This document shows positions 1 to 8,746 of a stretch of 15,752 nucleotides of DNA, piece after piece. This DNA comes from an uncultured Lachnospira sp. GTDB taxonomy: Bacteria > Bacillota > Clostridia > Lachnospirales > Lachnospiraceae. The notes beneath the pieces are model-generated. The model worked only from the letters and a program-made list of their open reading frames with translations. It made no database searches and had not been told where the DNA came from. The translations under genes and the position numbers were made by a program. The stretch spans positions 1 through 15,752 of the forward strand of contig CAMVRH010000003.1 of the NCBI GenBank assembly GCA_947169835.1, written 5' to 3'. How positions within the stretch are numbered: the stretch's first letter is position 1; the number at the start of each line of letters is the position of its first letter.

Positions 1-352
1 CGGGTGACTGTTGCACATTCCTGTACTCTTCAGGAACCATAGGGTTAACCAAGCCTTCTCCTGTGTAATCATCTGTCACAGCATACACGGCTATTCTAGA
101 AGAAACCGCCACATAATCACCAATTGATATTCCGGCGTCTCCGCCAAAGAGCGCATCATATGCAGAAATATGAACATAATTACCAATGTCTATCTTTCCA
201 CTTAAGATACAAAAGTCATCTATTCTTACATGGTTTCCAAGAGAAATGTTTTCAGCGCCATAAATACTTGCTTTCTTGCTGACTAACACATCTTCTCCAA
301 AAGATTTGAAACCAATTTCTTTTAATTCTTCTTTAGAATAAAAATTAGACAT
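1..352 (-). CDS. Hexapeptide-repeat (left-handed beta-helix) acyltransferase, partial (C-terminus off the left edge)
   Basis: Seen: 117 codons are visible from an ATG at 352..350; the frame stays open to base 1, so the C-terminus is missing. The N-terminus (MSNFYSKEELKEIGF) leads into imperfect hexapeptide repeats with I/V/L-G-x4 spacing at residues ~36-85 (ISLGNHVRI, IDIGNYVHI, ISIGDYVAV), the signature of LbetaH acyltransferases of the WbbJ/maltose O-acetyltransferase type. Family knowledge: these trimeric cytoplasmic enzymes move an acetyl group from acetyl-CoA to a sugar hydroxyl or amino group. The ATG lies 2 nt after the stop of the upstream membrane GT2 gene, and the AGAGGA within that gene's end serves as ribosome binding site, so translation is probably coupled. 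Inference: it acetylates a sugar or sugar nucleotide for the same surface polymer. The catalytic His region and the full length cannot be judged here. Confidence 0.85.
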   Translation of the reverse strand, partial: MSNFYSKEELKEIGFKSFGEDVLVSKKASIYGAENISLGNHVRIDDFCILSGKIDIGNYVHISAYDALFGGDAGISIGDYVAVSSRIAVYAVTDDYTGEGLVNPMVPEEYRNVQQSP

Positions 353-354
353 AA

Positions 355-1311
355 CTATTCCTCTTCATTCTCTTCTTCATCTTCACAGTTAATCTTTTCT
401 TTAACTGAAACACGTGACATTCCACTGTCTGAAATATACTGTCTTCCTAAATACTCTCCAAGTAGTCCCATTCCCAAAAGTTGTACACCTGAGAAAAAGA
501 TAATTGTAACCATAAGTGATGACCAACCCATAGACTTTGTTGGGTATAAAATTCGTTGAATAATCAAAACGATTGCTACAACAAAACTGATACTCGCTAT
601 TATAGTTCCAAGTTTGGTTGCTACTCTTAGAGGTTCAACTGAGAAATTTAGGAATCCATTTGTCCATAGGCCAACCAACTTTCTAAATGTGTAGTTTGAT
701 TTGCCGTAGGCTCTTTCTCTATGTTCAACGTCAAGGTTTGCCACATTATTTGTAATTCCAAAAATCATTCCATAAAGATATGGGTAGTGATTTGAATATT
801 TAATCATTTCGTCTTTGACGAACTTTCTCATTACATAGAAGCTATTAACCCTAATGTGTTTAGGTTTCTTTAGCATAATCTGTGTCATCTTATTGTTGAT
901 TTTACTACCAAGTCTTCTGCCAAAGCTTTCTTTTTGATCAGCGTACTTCGCAAAAACAACATCGTAGTCATTCTCTTCTAGATGCTCAACCATTCTGACA
1001 GCCTCTCTAGCTGGCATTTGAAGATCGTCATCCATCTCGATTATATATTCGCCTGTCGCATGACGGTATCCTTCTATTACAGCATTAGTCTGTCCAGAAT
1101 TCTTCGCCAAATGAATTACTTTAATAGATTTATCCTCTTTGGCAATACCCTTTACCAATTGATAGACATTATCTGGGCTGTGATCATCCACTAAAACCAT
1201 TTCAAGTTCGTACTTGCTGCTTTCACTGAATGCTTCCTTTAGCTCCTTAATCACATCGCCTATAGTTTTTTCTGAGTTGTAAAGACCTATTACGGCAGAT
1301 ACTTTTTTCAT
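355..1311 (-). CDS. Membrane GT2 polyprenyl-phosphate glycosyltransferase (CsbB/GtrB/DPM1-like)
   Basis: This 318-residue protein is a GT-A glycosyltransferase of the dolichyl/undecaprenyl-phosphate sugar synthase family, which moves a sugar from a nucleotide sugar to C55-P on the inner membrane face. Seen: N-terminal SAVIGLYNSE, VDDHSPDN (41-48), the metal-binding DDD at 94-96 followed by LQMP, the family-typical HLAKNSGQTNAV (67-78), and YGKSNYTFRKL (~202-212). Two C-terminal membrane helices lie at ~234-254 and ~264-287, the second ending in the typical GMGLLGEYLGRQY. The length matches B. subtilis CsbB (about 330). The start ATG overlaps the yfhO stop by 4 bp (ATGA), with AGGAG 6 nt upstream. 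Odd: the C-terminus is a very acidic tail (CEDEEENEEE). Inference: it makes the C55-P-sugar used by the adjacent YfhO protein; the sugar is unknown. An ArnC-like transferase of another sugar is possible. Confidence 0.93.
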   Translation of the reverse strand: MKKVSAVIGLYNSEKTIGDVIKELKEAFSESSKYELEMVLVDDHSPDNVYQLVKGIAKEDKSIKVIHLAKNSGQTNAVIEGYRHATGEYIIEMDDDLQMPAREAVRMVEHLEENDYDVVFAKYADQKESFGRRLGSKINNKMTQIMLKKPKHIRVNSFYVMRKFVKDEMIKYSNHYPYLYGMIFGITNNVANLDVEHRERAYGKSNYTFRKLVGLWTNGFLNFSVEPLRVATKLGTIIASISFVVAIVLIIQRILYPTKSMGWSSLMVTIIFFSGVQLLGMGLLGEYLGRQYISDSGMSRVSVKEKINCEDEEENEEE

Positions 1312-4067
1312 CGCAAACTCCTATCTTTTTTCTTTCTCTTAAAATATAGAATTTCAATTACTACTAATATGATTATTCCAAATACACTAGCAAATAGCGT
1401 ATAAGGCATTCCCACTGTGCTATATACTAACTTAACTGTGTGTTGTCCTTTTTTAATTTTAACCCCTGTAAATGCTGTGTCTACTTGATAAAGCTTATCG
1501 GCTTTTTTTCCATCAATGTAAACTTTCCAACCATCATTTTTGATAATGCTCAAATAAAGCAGACCATCTTTTTTGGCATTTACAGTTCCTTCTACCAAAT
1601 CATTATTAACGATTTTTGTCTTTAATCTTTGATCAGATAATTTTTTTGCCTCGTCAAAGAATTTATCACTTGAAACATTTACTAGTTCCATGCTGTCGTA
1701 ACTGTACTCTCCAGAATTTTTAAATGTAATGGCAATATCACTAGTGTGATTTTTGTCTAATCCCAAGTTTACAATATAGTCTGTCACACCTTGGAGTCCT
1801 TGGTTTATTCTCTCGGCATTACTAAATCCTTTTAGTAGATGCTCTCCACTAATATTTCTTGAAACATAGTTTTTGTCGTTGTCTTTTATGTCTCTACCAT
1901 CTAAAGATTTTCTCTTATATCCTTTGATAACCAAATATAATTCTTGGTTATTAGCCGCAGCCTTAGGTTTTAAAAGAACATGCTTACTTGGCTTCTTTAT
2001 AATGATTTTCTTATTTTTAATTTTTACAGCCTTGTTGTCTGTCTCTAGTGTATATGGTATTTTGGTAGTTTTTTCAAAAGCATCTTTAATGTCTTCGTTT
2101 TGAATATCTGCAAAATCCTTAACGTCTTTATCATCAAGCACTAGACTATTCATTAAAATTTGCTCTCTTTTGACGGAGTCATTTTTTAGATAGTCGCTCT
2201 TTGAAACTACTTTATCAAAGACATAACCTAAACTTGTATCTATCTCATTTTTAAAAATATGTGTTTTGGTATTGGGCTCTTTAATCTGTTTGTAGCCTAT
2301 TCCTGAATATAAATCATATCCCAAGGAATCATTTCTAATATTTTTTGGTATGTAATCTAGATTTTTAGAAATATAATACTTAACATTTTGTAAGAAATTA
2401 ATTCTATTTCTACTATCGTTATGTAGTGAACTCATTCTCAAATAGTTTCCACCACTATTGCTTAGTTCTTTATTATATTCGCTCCAGTCACTATCTAATG
2501 TTGAAAGATATTCAAATGTGGATGAAACATTCCAATATATATTTGAGTTAATTGCAGTGTTGTTAACTGGACCATTTTCGTATACTCCAGGGTTCCAAAA
2601 AGTTCCTACCCTATAAAAATCGTTATCTTTTATTTTTGATGCATGGCTCAAACTTGAACTTTCATAACAATTGAAACATACTTTGCGATCTGTATAAGAG
2701 AAAATGTCATTTCCAATATGCGGAGCAAAGAATGCAAGACAGATTATTGCCACATTTGCAACAACCAAAATTTTGATACGTCCTTCATTCTTTTCATCGC
2801 CCGGCTTTTTGATTAGCAAGCAAAGAATCACTACTGCAAACACTATATTTATTGCTATAAAAATAAAATGTATATCATACAGAAGATTCATCATCTTTAG
2901 TGCAATAGCAAAGATTCCTGCCATCGCGGTGAATATAATAATAGGCACCTTGTATTTCGCAATGTTGTCTTTCACTATTTCTAAAGATTCTACACTAGCC
3001 ACGGCAAAGAAAAATGCCACCGTGTAACACCATCTTCCTGACGGATAGCTAAGTCCATTCAAAATAGACTGGAATAACGGAATAAGTAAAAAGACTCCTA
3101 AAATAATACTCATCCACATCGCTGTGGTTTTCTTTCTATATATAAGCACTACCGCAACAGCTATTATTAATATTGCATTAAGTGCAATATAAGAATAGTT
3201 TCCGTTAATATCAATGTTTCCTGCTAGCCCAGGAATAAATAGCTTAGCCTTTGCTATCTCCGGAAGAATGGTCAATCCCTCTCCTGACTCTGTACTTGTG
3301 TTAATAAGAGCATACAACTGAGATGCAACGATAGGAATTGCTATTAAAGCCCCAAGAACAGCGTACTTTATCAAAGATAGCATTTTGAAAATAAAATCTT
3401 TAAAACTCTTTTCCTCGGTTTCAACAAAGTACTTAACAATCACATAGATCACTACAACGCCTGCTGTCATATATGTAAAGTAAACACTAATGGCGCATGA
3501 GAAAAAGATAGACACTACTAGCATTGCTGAGTTTTTCTTTTCCCACACTTTATCTATTCCCCATATAATAAGTGGGAATAAAACAAGTTGTGTAATAAAA
3601 AAATCATGCCTAATACAATCAAGAGCCCACGCGCTAAACGCATAGCTGATTGCACCTATTAAGCATAGATTATCACTTTTCCCTTTGTATTTAAGATATT
3701 TTAAAAATATAAAACCTGCGGCATATAGTTTTAGAATGATAACCACAGTGTATGCTATATCTTGATTAGCTTTCGAGAACAACATTGCAATGTAGTGGAA
3801 TGGGTCAAATAGAATAAATGAGTAGTTTGCAATAGTGTCTCCACCCAGTCCAGTATCCCACTGCCACAATGCAAATCCGTGTGTAAACAAATCGCCCATC
3901 AACATTTTAAATTTGGCAAATAATGGATACCACTGTAAGTATCCATCTACATTCCAAATCATTGTCTTGCCCGTGTAAATAAACGATGCTCCAAAAAACG
4001 CCAAAACTATAACAAATAAAAATGAATATTGGATGCCTATATTATTTTTTCTCTTGAAAAGATTCAA
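1308..4067 (-). CDS. yfhO: YfhO-family multi-pass membrane glycosyltransferase (GT-C type)
   Basis: A 919-residue protein. Seen: a first membrane helix at ~13-31, then DGYLQWYP (41-48), WDTGLGGD (70-77) and DPFHY (88-92), the conserved YfhO extracytoplasmic loop signature with probable catalytic Asp41. About a dozen hydrophobic segments run to ~450, with SGRW at ~343-346. A large outward-facing domain (~455-885) includes GWKVYIDG (846-853), followed by a last helix at ~887-909 and a basic tail (KRKKKDRSLR). Family knowledge: B. subtilis YfhO with CsbB adds GlcNAc to lipoteichoic acid, and Listeria relatives galactosylate LTA; these enzymes use C55-P-sugar outside the cell. The start is TTG at 4067, backed by an AGGAGG 9 nt upstream and by the basic N-terminus MNLFKRKN. 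The 4-bp overlap with the C55-P glycosyltransferase gene supports a donor/transferase pair. Acceptor polymer and sugar are inferred, not visible. Confidence 0.93.
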   Translation of the reverse strand: MNLFKRKNNIGIQYSFLFVIVLAFFGASFIYTGKTMIWNVDGYLQWYPLFAKFKMLMGDLFTHGFALWQWDTGLGGDTIANYSFILFDPFHYIAMLFSKANQDIAYTVVIILKLYAAGFIFLKYLKYKGKSDNLCLIGAISYAFSAWALDCIRHDFFITQLVLFPLIIWGIDKVWEKKNSAMLVVSIFFSCAISVYFTYMTAGVVVIYVIVKYFVETEEKSFKDFIFKMLSLIKYAVLGALIAIPIVASQLYALINTSTESGEGLTILPEIAKAKLFIPGLAGNIDINGNYSYIALNAILIIAVAVVLIYRKKTTAMWMSIILGVFLLIPLFQSILNGLSYPSGRWCYTVAFFFAVASVESLEIVKDNIAKYKVPIIIFTAMAGIFAIALKMMNLLYDIHFIFIAINIVFAVVILCLLIKKPGDEKNEGRIKILVVANVAIICLAFFAPHIGNDIFSYTDRKVCFNCYESSSLSHASKIKDNDFYRVGTFWNPGVYENGPVNNTAINSNIYWNVSSTFEYLSTLDSDWSEYNKELSNSGGNYLRMSSLHNDSRNRINFLQNVKYYISKNLDYIPKNIRNDSLGYDLYSGIGYKQIKEPNTKTHIFKNEIDTSLGYVFDKVVSKSDYLKNDSVKREQILMNSLVLDDKDVKDFADIQNEDIKDAFEKTTKIPYTLETDNKAVKIKNKKIIIKKPSKHVLLKPKAAANNQELYLVIKGYKRKSLDGRDIKDNDKNYVSRNISGEHLLKGFSNAERINQGLQGVTDYIVNLGLDKNHTSDIAITFKNSGEYSYDSMELVNVSSDKFFDEAKKLSDQRLKTKIVNNDLVEGTVNAKKDGLLYLSIIKNDGWKVYIDGKKADKLYQVDTAFTGVKIKKGQHTVKLVYSTVGMPYTLFASVFGIIILVVIEILYFKRKKKDRSLR

Positions 4068-4076
4068 TCTAGGTAG

Positions 4077-4082
4077 CCTCCT
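4077..4082 (-). promoter_or_regulatory. Ribosome binding site fixing the TTG start of yfhO
   Basis: The minus strand reads AGGAGG, then a 9-nt spacer, then TTG at 4067..4065. No ATG lies nearby in frame before the first membrane helix, so the TTG start is the best supported. It lies in the 33-bp gap after the upstream fused transferase gene. Confidence 0.8.
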
Positions 4083-4100
4083 GTTTTATTTGATATAGTT

Positions 4101-6662
4101 TTAAATTAATCTCTTATTTTCTTGCTTGTTTAACAATTTAATATTAGGTAATGATCTTTGATAGCCCAACTCTCTTGCTCTATTCTTAATTTTTCTTCTA
4201 AGAGGCTTTCTTTTTTTGTCTGTTGATAAGAATATAGCTTCCTCTTTTTCTTTGACCATTCTACAATATGCAAAAACAATATATGTTAGTTTGTCATTGT
4301 ATTCTTCATAGAACCACTGATTCATCAATGCGTGGAAGTATATATCTCTTACCGCAAATATAGTTTTGTCCACATCACACTTAGAAATGATTTCATCTAA
4401 TTCTTCCTTCTCCAAAGGTTTGGCAGGAAGCGCTTCTAAGTTCCATCCTTTTTCTTTATTGTGGCTGTAATCTTCTACCTCTAATCCGACATCTTTACCT
4501 TCGAATACATAGTCTACTAGTTTTTCTGTTGCATCTATAGAATCGTATGAAGTGAATTTGTCGAAGTAGTCTTTTGCGTCATCATATCTATATGTAAGAA
4601 TCTTGCTATCCTTAAATGAATCGCACATTTCTTCTATATTATATATCTGCTTAAATGGAAGTGACTTAACATCGATGTACATTCCTCTATCTTCCATGTA
4701 CTCATCATAGTCATACATAAATAGCACGATTGGCTTTTTAGTAATTGAGTAGTCAAAGAAGATACTTGAGTAGTCTGTAATCAATGCGTCTGAACAGTTG
4801 ATAAATTCATATTTAGCAACATCAACTGGGAACTTATCAATATGTTTAAACGCTGAGTAATCAATGTCCTCACCTACGTTAGGATGTAGGTTTACAAACA
4901 TGCACTGATTATCATTTAAGTTCTCGTCAAACTGTTCTAGTATTTCCTTAATAGCTGTAGTTCTCATTGCGCCATAACTATTAACGCCTCTCCATGTAGG
5001 CATATAGATATAAACTTCCTTGTCTTCTAAACCGAGAAGTTTCTTTGTCTCTTTTCCTTTTTCTTCGTCGCAGAAAATTGTGTTTCTTGGGTATCCGCTA
5101 ACGATAGTCTTGTTTGTATACAACTGATTTAGATTGTAATCTTCCATCATGCAATCTTTTGTATATCTATTTGGGAACAACAAATAATCGCACTGCAAGA
5201 AGTTGTGTTGAATATTAGACATAGACTCGATGCCCTTTTTCATATTCTTACCCAAAGTCTTAAGTGGTGTTCCGTGCCATGTATTTATATGAATTTGTTC
5301 ATCCCTTGTAATCAAACACTTAGGGAATGAAACATTGTTTACCAAATACTTAGCAGTAGCTAGTAGTTTGTAGTACTTCTTAGATCTAATTACTACAAGC
5401 TTAACTTTTAATTTATTCTTTTTTATAAACTCTTTATTTTTATCTTTGCAAAGTTCATCTGTTGCCACATAGATTTTATATTTCTTTCTCTTTAGTAGCT
5501 CCATCATAATGCTATATGGAGAATCAGAAATATCTTTTCCGTGGAATGACTCTACTAATACTTTGTTCTTGCTAACTTTAGTCTTATCCAAAAGGCCAAC
5601 ATAGTATCTCTTTAGAAGTGCGTTACTTCTAACAAAGTGATAATCATCATACTCTGCTATTCTTTGAACCCAACTTAGTGGAATAATAGAAATAAATAGC
5701 CAATACCATTTTCTCTTGTATAGCCAAATCTTTTTCTTTCTTCTCTCCTGCAAAGTAAACTTTGTATAGTTTCCTGAATTAGTTCTCCAATCAGGGAAGT
5801 GTCTCTTCAAAATCTTAAAGGCCTTGTTTACAAACTTAACCTGTTCTTTTCTATCTTTGTATTTATCAAACTCTTTAAATCTAAAGTATATGTGTCTTAG
5901 GTTTATTACGACAATCTCATCTCTGTACTCTTCCATCAATCCCATTTCTTCAATTCTCTCATTTAGAAGTTCAATAGAATCTAGGATTTTAGTCTTGCTA
6001 GCATCAAACTGAGCTGTGATAGAGCCCTCTCTTTCTACTATATAATAGTAGAGTTCCTCATTAACTTTAGACACTTTATTTGCGCTAGCAAGTAGAGGAT
6101 ACATTGTACAAATATCCTCAAATAATAATCCCTTAGGGAATTGTATTTTTGTTCTCTCAAGTAATTCTCTCTTAACTAACTTGTTCCATGCATATGGAGC
6201 ATTTATTTCCAAAATTTCTTTACGCTCTCTTGGGTTTTGGTCATAGAATTCCATGTTGCCCATCTGCGCACTCTGCATAGTCTTTTCTTTTTCATCTACC
6301 TTAAAGTAGCCGCAAACAACAATCTCCGAATCTTTTGTCTTGGCCTCGTTATATAGCTTTTCATACATAGTAAGTTCTACGTAGTCATCGCTATCGACAA
6401 AGGCCACATACTCACCCTTTGCATAAGGCATTCCATAGTTTCTGGCATCAGATAGTCCGCCATTTTCTTTAATGTAACCCTTTACCTTGTTTGGATAATT
6501 TTTCTCATAACGCTCAATGATAGCCTGACTATTGTCTGGGCTACCATCGTTTACAACTATTATTTCAATGTCTTCCAGGGTTTGATTAACTAGAGAGTCT
6601 AAACATCTCTCTAGATAATCTTCAACATTATATACTGGAACTATTACGCTTACTTTTGGCAT
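4101..6662 (-). CDS. Fused GT2 glycosyltransferase / CDP-glycerol glycerophosphotransferase with C-terminal extension
   Basis: An 853-residue two-domain enzyme. Domain 1 (1 to ~225) is a GT-A/GT2 transferase: VSVIVPVYNVEDYLERCLDSL, VVNDGSPD (36-43), GGLSDARN (68-75) and the metal-binding DSDD at 90-93. A basic linker contains a hydrophobic aromatic stretch (~311-331), a possible membrane-association helix. Domain 2 (~365-720) is a TagB/TagF-type transferase: NTWHGTPLK with His463, YMPTWRG (553-559), LHP with His593, and ITDYSSIFFDY (~628-638). In characterised TagF enzymes the His of WHG and a later His are needed for moving glycerol phosphate from CDP-glycerol. Odd: about 130 residues follow domain 2, ending in a lysine/arginine-rich tail (from ~815), unlike the two complete paralogues here. 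An AAGGA lies 8 nt before the ATG. Inference: it adds a sugar and glycerol phosphate to a membrane-linked polymer on the cytoplasmic face. Sugar and acceptor are unknown. Confidence 0.9.
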   Translation of the reverse strand: MPKVSVIVPVYNVEDYLERCLDSLVNQTLEDIEIIVVNDGSPDNSQAIIERYEKNYPNKVKGYIKENGGLSDARNYGMPYAKGEYVAFVDSDDYVELTMYEKLYNEAKTKDSEIVVCGYFKVDEKEKTMQSAQMGNMEFYDQNPRERKEILEINAPYAWNKLVKRELLERTKIQFPKGLLFEDICTMYPLLASANKVSKVNEELYYYIVEREGSITAQFDASKTKILDSIELLNERIEEMGLMEEYRDEIVVINLRHIYFRFKEFDKYKDRKEQVKFVNKAFKILKRHFPDWRTNSGNYTKFTLQERRKKKIWLYKRKWYWLFISIIPLSWVQRIAEYDDYHFVRSNALLKRYYVGLLDKTKVSKNKVLVESFHGKDISDSPYSIMMELLKRKKYKIYVATDELCKDKNKEFIKKNKLKVKLVVIRSKKYYKLLATAKYLVNNVSFPKCLITRDEQIHINTWHGTPLKTLGKNMKKGIESMSNIQHNFLQCDYLLFPNRYTKDCMMEDYNLNQLYTNKTIVSGYPRNTIFCDEEKGKETKKLLGLEDKEVYIYMPTWRGVNSYGAMRTTAIKEILEQFDENLNDNQCMFVNLHPNVGEDIDYSAFKHIDKFPVDVAKYEFINCSDALITDYSSIFFDYSITKKPIVLFMYDYDEYMEDRGMYIDVKSLPFKQIYNIEEMCDSFKDSKILTYRYDDAKDYFDKFTSYDSIDATEKLVDYVFEGKDVGLEVEDYSHNKEKGWNLEALPAKPLEKEELDEIISKCDVDKTIFAVRDIYFHALMNQWFYEEYNDKLTYIVFAYCRMVKEKEEAIFLSTDKKRKPLRRKIKNRARELGYQRSLPNIKLLNKQENKRLI

Positions 6663-6678
6663 TTACTTATTCCTTCTC

Positions 6679-8025
6679 TTATAGTCTCTTTAGTAATTCT
6701 TCTGTCTTATCTTCAAAACCTGGTTTTCCAAGTAATGCAAACATGTTTGCTTTGTAACTCTCAACACCTGGTTGGTTAAATGGATTTACACCAAGCATAT
6801 ATCCACTAACACCACATGCAAACTCATACATGTAGAACAACTGTCCTAGGCTGTACTCATCTTGCTTTGGAACGTTAATCATAAAGTTTGCAACTTCACC
6901 GTCTGTATGTGCAAGAATTGTTCCATTCATAGCTGACTTGTTTACAAAGTCCATTTGTTTTCCAGCTAAGTAGTTAAGGCCATCAATATCCTCTGGATCT
7001 TCGTTGATAGTTACATTACTTACTGGCTCTTCCACATTGATAACTGTCTCAAACATAATTCTTGAACCATCCTGGATGAACTGTCCAAGTGAGTGTAGGT
7101 CTGTTGTTAGATCAACTGCTGCAGGGAAGATTCCCTTTCTATCTTTTCCTTCACTCTCGCCGTAAAGCTGTTTCCACCACTCTGCTACATAGTGAAGACT
7201 TGGCTCATAGTTAGCAGTAATTTCCACTGCTTTACCTTTGCCTAACATTACGTTTCTAGCTGCAGCATATAGCATAGCATCATTTTCCATAGCATCATCA
7301 TTTAGAGCCATCTCTCTTCCGCTTGCTGCACCTTCCATCAATTTATCGATATTAGCACCACTAACTGCGATAGGAAGTAGACCTACTGCAGTAAGAACTG
7401 AGAATCTTCCACCAACATCATCAGGTACTACAAAACTCTCATAACCCTCAGCTGTTGCTAGGTCCTTTAACGCACCCTTGTTAGCATCTGTAGTAGCATA
7501 GATTCTCTTAGCTGCTTCTTCTTTTCCATATTTTTCTTCAAGTTTTTCTTTGAATACTCTAAATGCGATAGCAGGCTCTGTAGTAGTTCCTGACTTAGAA
7601 ATAATATTTACTGAGAAATCTCTATCTCCAACAACATCTAATAATCCATTTAGATATGTAGAACTGATATTGTTTCCAGCGTAGTAGATTTCTGGAGTCT
7701 TTCTTACTTCCTTAGGTGCATTGTTGTAGAACGGATGTCTTAAAAATTCGATAGCCGCTCTTGCGCCAAGGTATGAACCACCAATACCAATAACGATTAA
7801 AACTTCTGAATCGTTCTTAATCTTCTCTGCTGCTGCTTTAATTCTTGCAAACTCTTCCTTATCATAATCTACTGGCAAATCAATCCAACCAAGGAAATCA
7901 TTTCCCTCGCCTGTCTTTTCTACCAATGTCTTTTTAGCCTCTTCTGCTTTTGGCATTATTGCTTTTATATCATTTTCTGATACAAACTGCGCTGCCTTAG
8001 AATAATCAAATGTAACTTTACTCAT
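6679..8025 (-). CDS. pgi: Glucose-6-phosphate isomerase
   Basis: A 448-residue cytoplasmic enzyme interconverting glucose 6-phosphate and fructose 6-phosphate. Seen: [12 protein letters not shown] (80-91), the phosphate-binding loop SKSGTTTEP (143-151), [14 protein letters not shown] (205-218), YGESEGKD with catalytic Glu290, DLHSLGQF with His311, and [18 protein letters not shown] with Lys425. These three residues fall at the numbers known for Bacillus-type Pgi, so length and register match the family and nothing is missing. GGAGG lies 10 nt before the ATG. It is embedded in the operon, 25 bp after the nucleosidase gene and 16 bp before the fused transferase gene. Inference: besides glycolysis it could adjust fructose 6-phosphate supply for UDP-GlcNAc or glucose 6-phosphate for UDP-glucose, the sugar donors such a polymer would need. 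Whether another pgi copy exists elsewhere cannot be seen. Confidence 0.98.
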   Translation of the reverse strand: MSKVTFDYSKAAQFVSENDIKAIMPKAEEAKKTLVEKTGEGNDFLGWIDLPVDYDKEEFARIKAAAEKIKNDSEVLIVIGIGGSYLGARAAIEFLRHPFYNNAPKEVRKTPEIYYAGNNISSTYLNGLLDVVGDRDFSVNIISKSGTTTEPAIAFRVFKEKLEEKYGKEEAAKRIYATTDANKGALKDLATAEGYESFVVPDDVGGRFSVLTAVGLLPIAVSGANIDKLMEGAASGREMALNDDAMENDAMLYAAARNVMLGKGKAVEITANYEPSLHYVAEWWKQLYGESEGKDRKGIFPAAVDLTTDLHSLGQFIQDGSRIMFETVINVEEPVSNVTINEDPEDIDGLNYLAGKQMDFVNKSAMNGTILAHTDGEVANFMINVPKQDEYSLGQLFYMYEFACGVSGYMLGVNPFNQPGVESYKANMFALLGKPGFEDKTEELLKRL

Positions 8026-8050
8026 TTCTTCTCCTCCAAATAAAATCTAT

Positions 8051-8746
8051 CTATAGTGATACAACCATTTCTTTAACTAATTGCATTGAATGTTCTGCTG
8101 CTTTGCTTACAAAATCATCGAAATTCATTCTAGCAGATCCATCCGCCTTATCTGAGATTGCTCTTAAGATTACAAAAGGCACATCATTTAGATAAGCAAC
8201 TTGTGCTATAGATGCTCCCTCCATCTCGCAACAGTCTGCATCAAACTCTTCTACTAAATAATCTTTCACATCTTTATCGCTAATGAACTGATCTCCTGTA
8301 GCAATAATACCCTCAATCACTTTAACACCCAGGTTCAAGCGCTGAGCACTTCTTGTTGCCTTTTCAATCATTCTATCGTCCGCGTCAAAGAACTTAGTTC
8401 CTATGTTGGGTATTTCACCTGGGTCGCAATCATCCAAAGTTCCTGTATTAAAATCATGTTGAATGGCTTTTCTTGAAATAACAATATCGCAAATATCCAT
8501 ATCATTATTTAACGATCCAGCCACTCCCGTATTTATCAAATAATCAATGTGGAAATCATCCACCAAAATCTGTGCGCAAATACTAGCATTAACTTTTCCA
8601 ATTCCACAACGAACAACTACAGCATCTTTGCCGCAGAGATCTCCTGAGTAAAATTGCATGCCAGCTTTCTCTTCCACTTTGACTTTTTTCATTATGTCCT
8701 TTAATCCCTGGACTTCATCAAATCTAGCTCCAATAATTCCTATCAT
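8051..8746 (-). CDS. mtnN: 5'-methylthioadenosine/S-adenosylhomocysteine nucleosidase
   Basis: A 231-residue enzyme that hydrolyses the N-glycosidic bond of MTA and SAH, releasing adenine and recycling S-adenosylmethionine by-products; it is also the Pfs step before LuxS. Seen: MIGIIGARFDEV with the proton-donor Glu11, CGIGKVNA (~52-59), NTGVAGS, IATGDQF, the substrate-binding CCEMEGAS with Glu176, and RAISDKAD with catalytic Asp199. All key residues are present and the length is normal for the family. Its ATG directly abuts the TAA of the TSCPD gene (no spacer), with GGAAGG inside that gene 10 nt upstream, so the two are almost certainly translationally coupled. No methyltransferase, luxS or SAM enzyme is in view, so the link to the polymer genes is unexplained. 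Confidence 0.96.
   Translation of the reverse strand: MIGIIGARFDEVQGLKDIMKKVKVEEKAGMQFYSGDLCGKDAVVVRCGIGKVNASICAQILVDDFHIDYLINTGVAGSLNNDMDICDIVISRKAIQHDFNTGTLDDCDPGEIPNIGTKFFDADDRMIEKATRSAQRLNLGVKVIEGIIATGDQFISDKDVKDYLVEEFDADCCEMEGASIAQVAYLNDVPFVILRAISDKADGSARMNFDDFVSKAAEHSMQLVKEMVVSL

Noticed and set aside
2704..3027. Plus-strand open frame of about 107 codons opposite yfhO
   Set aside because: It lies wholly antisense to the conserved membrane region of yfhO, has no ribosome binding site or family resemblance, and its composition mirrors the opposite strand's hydrophobic codons.
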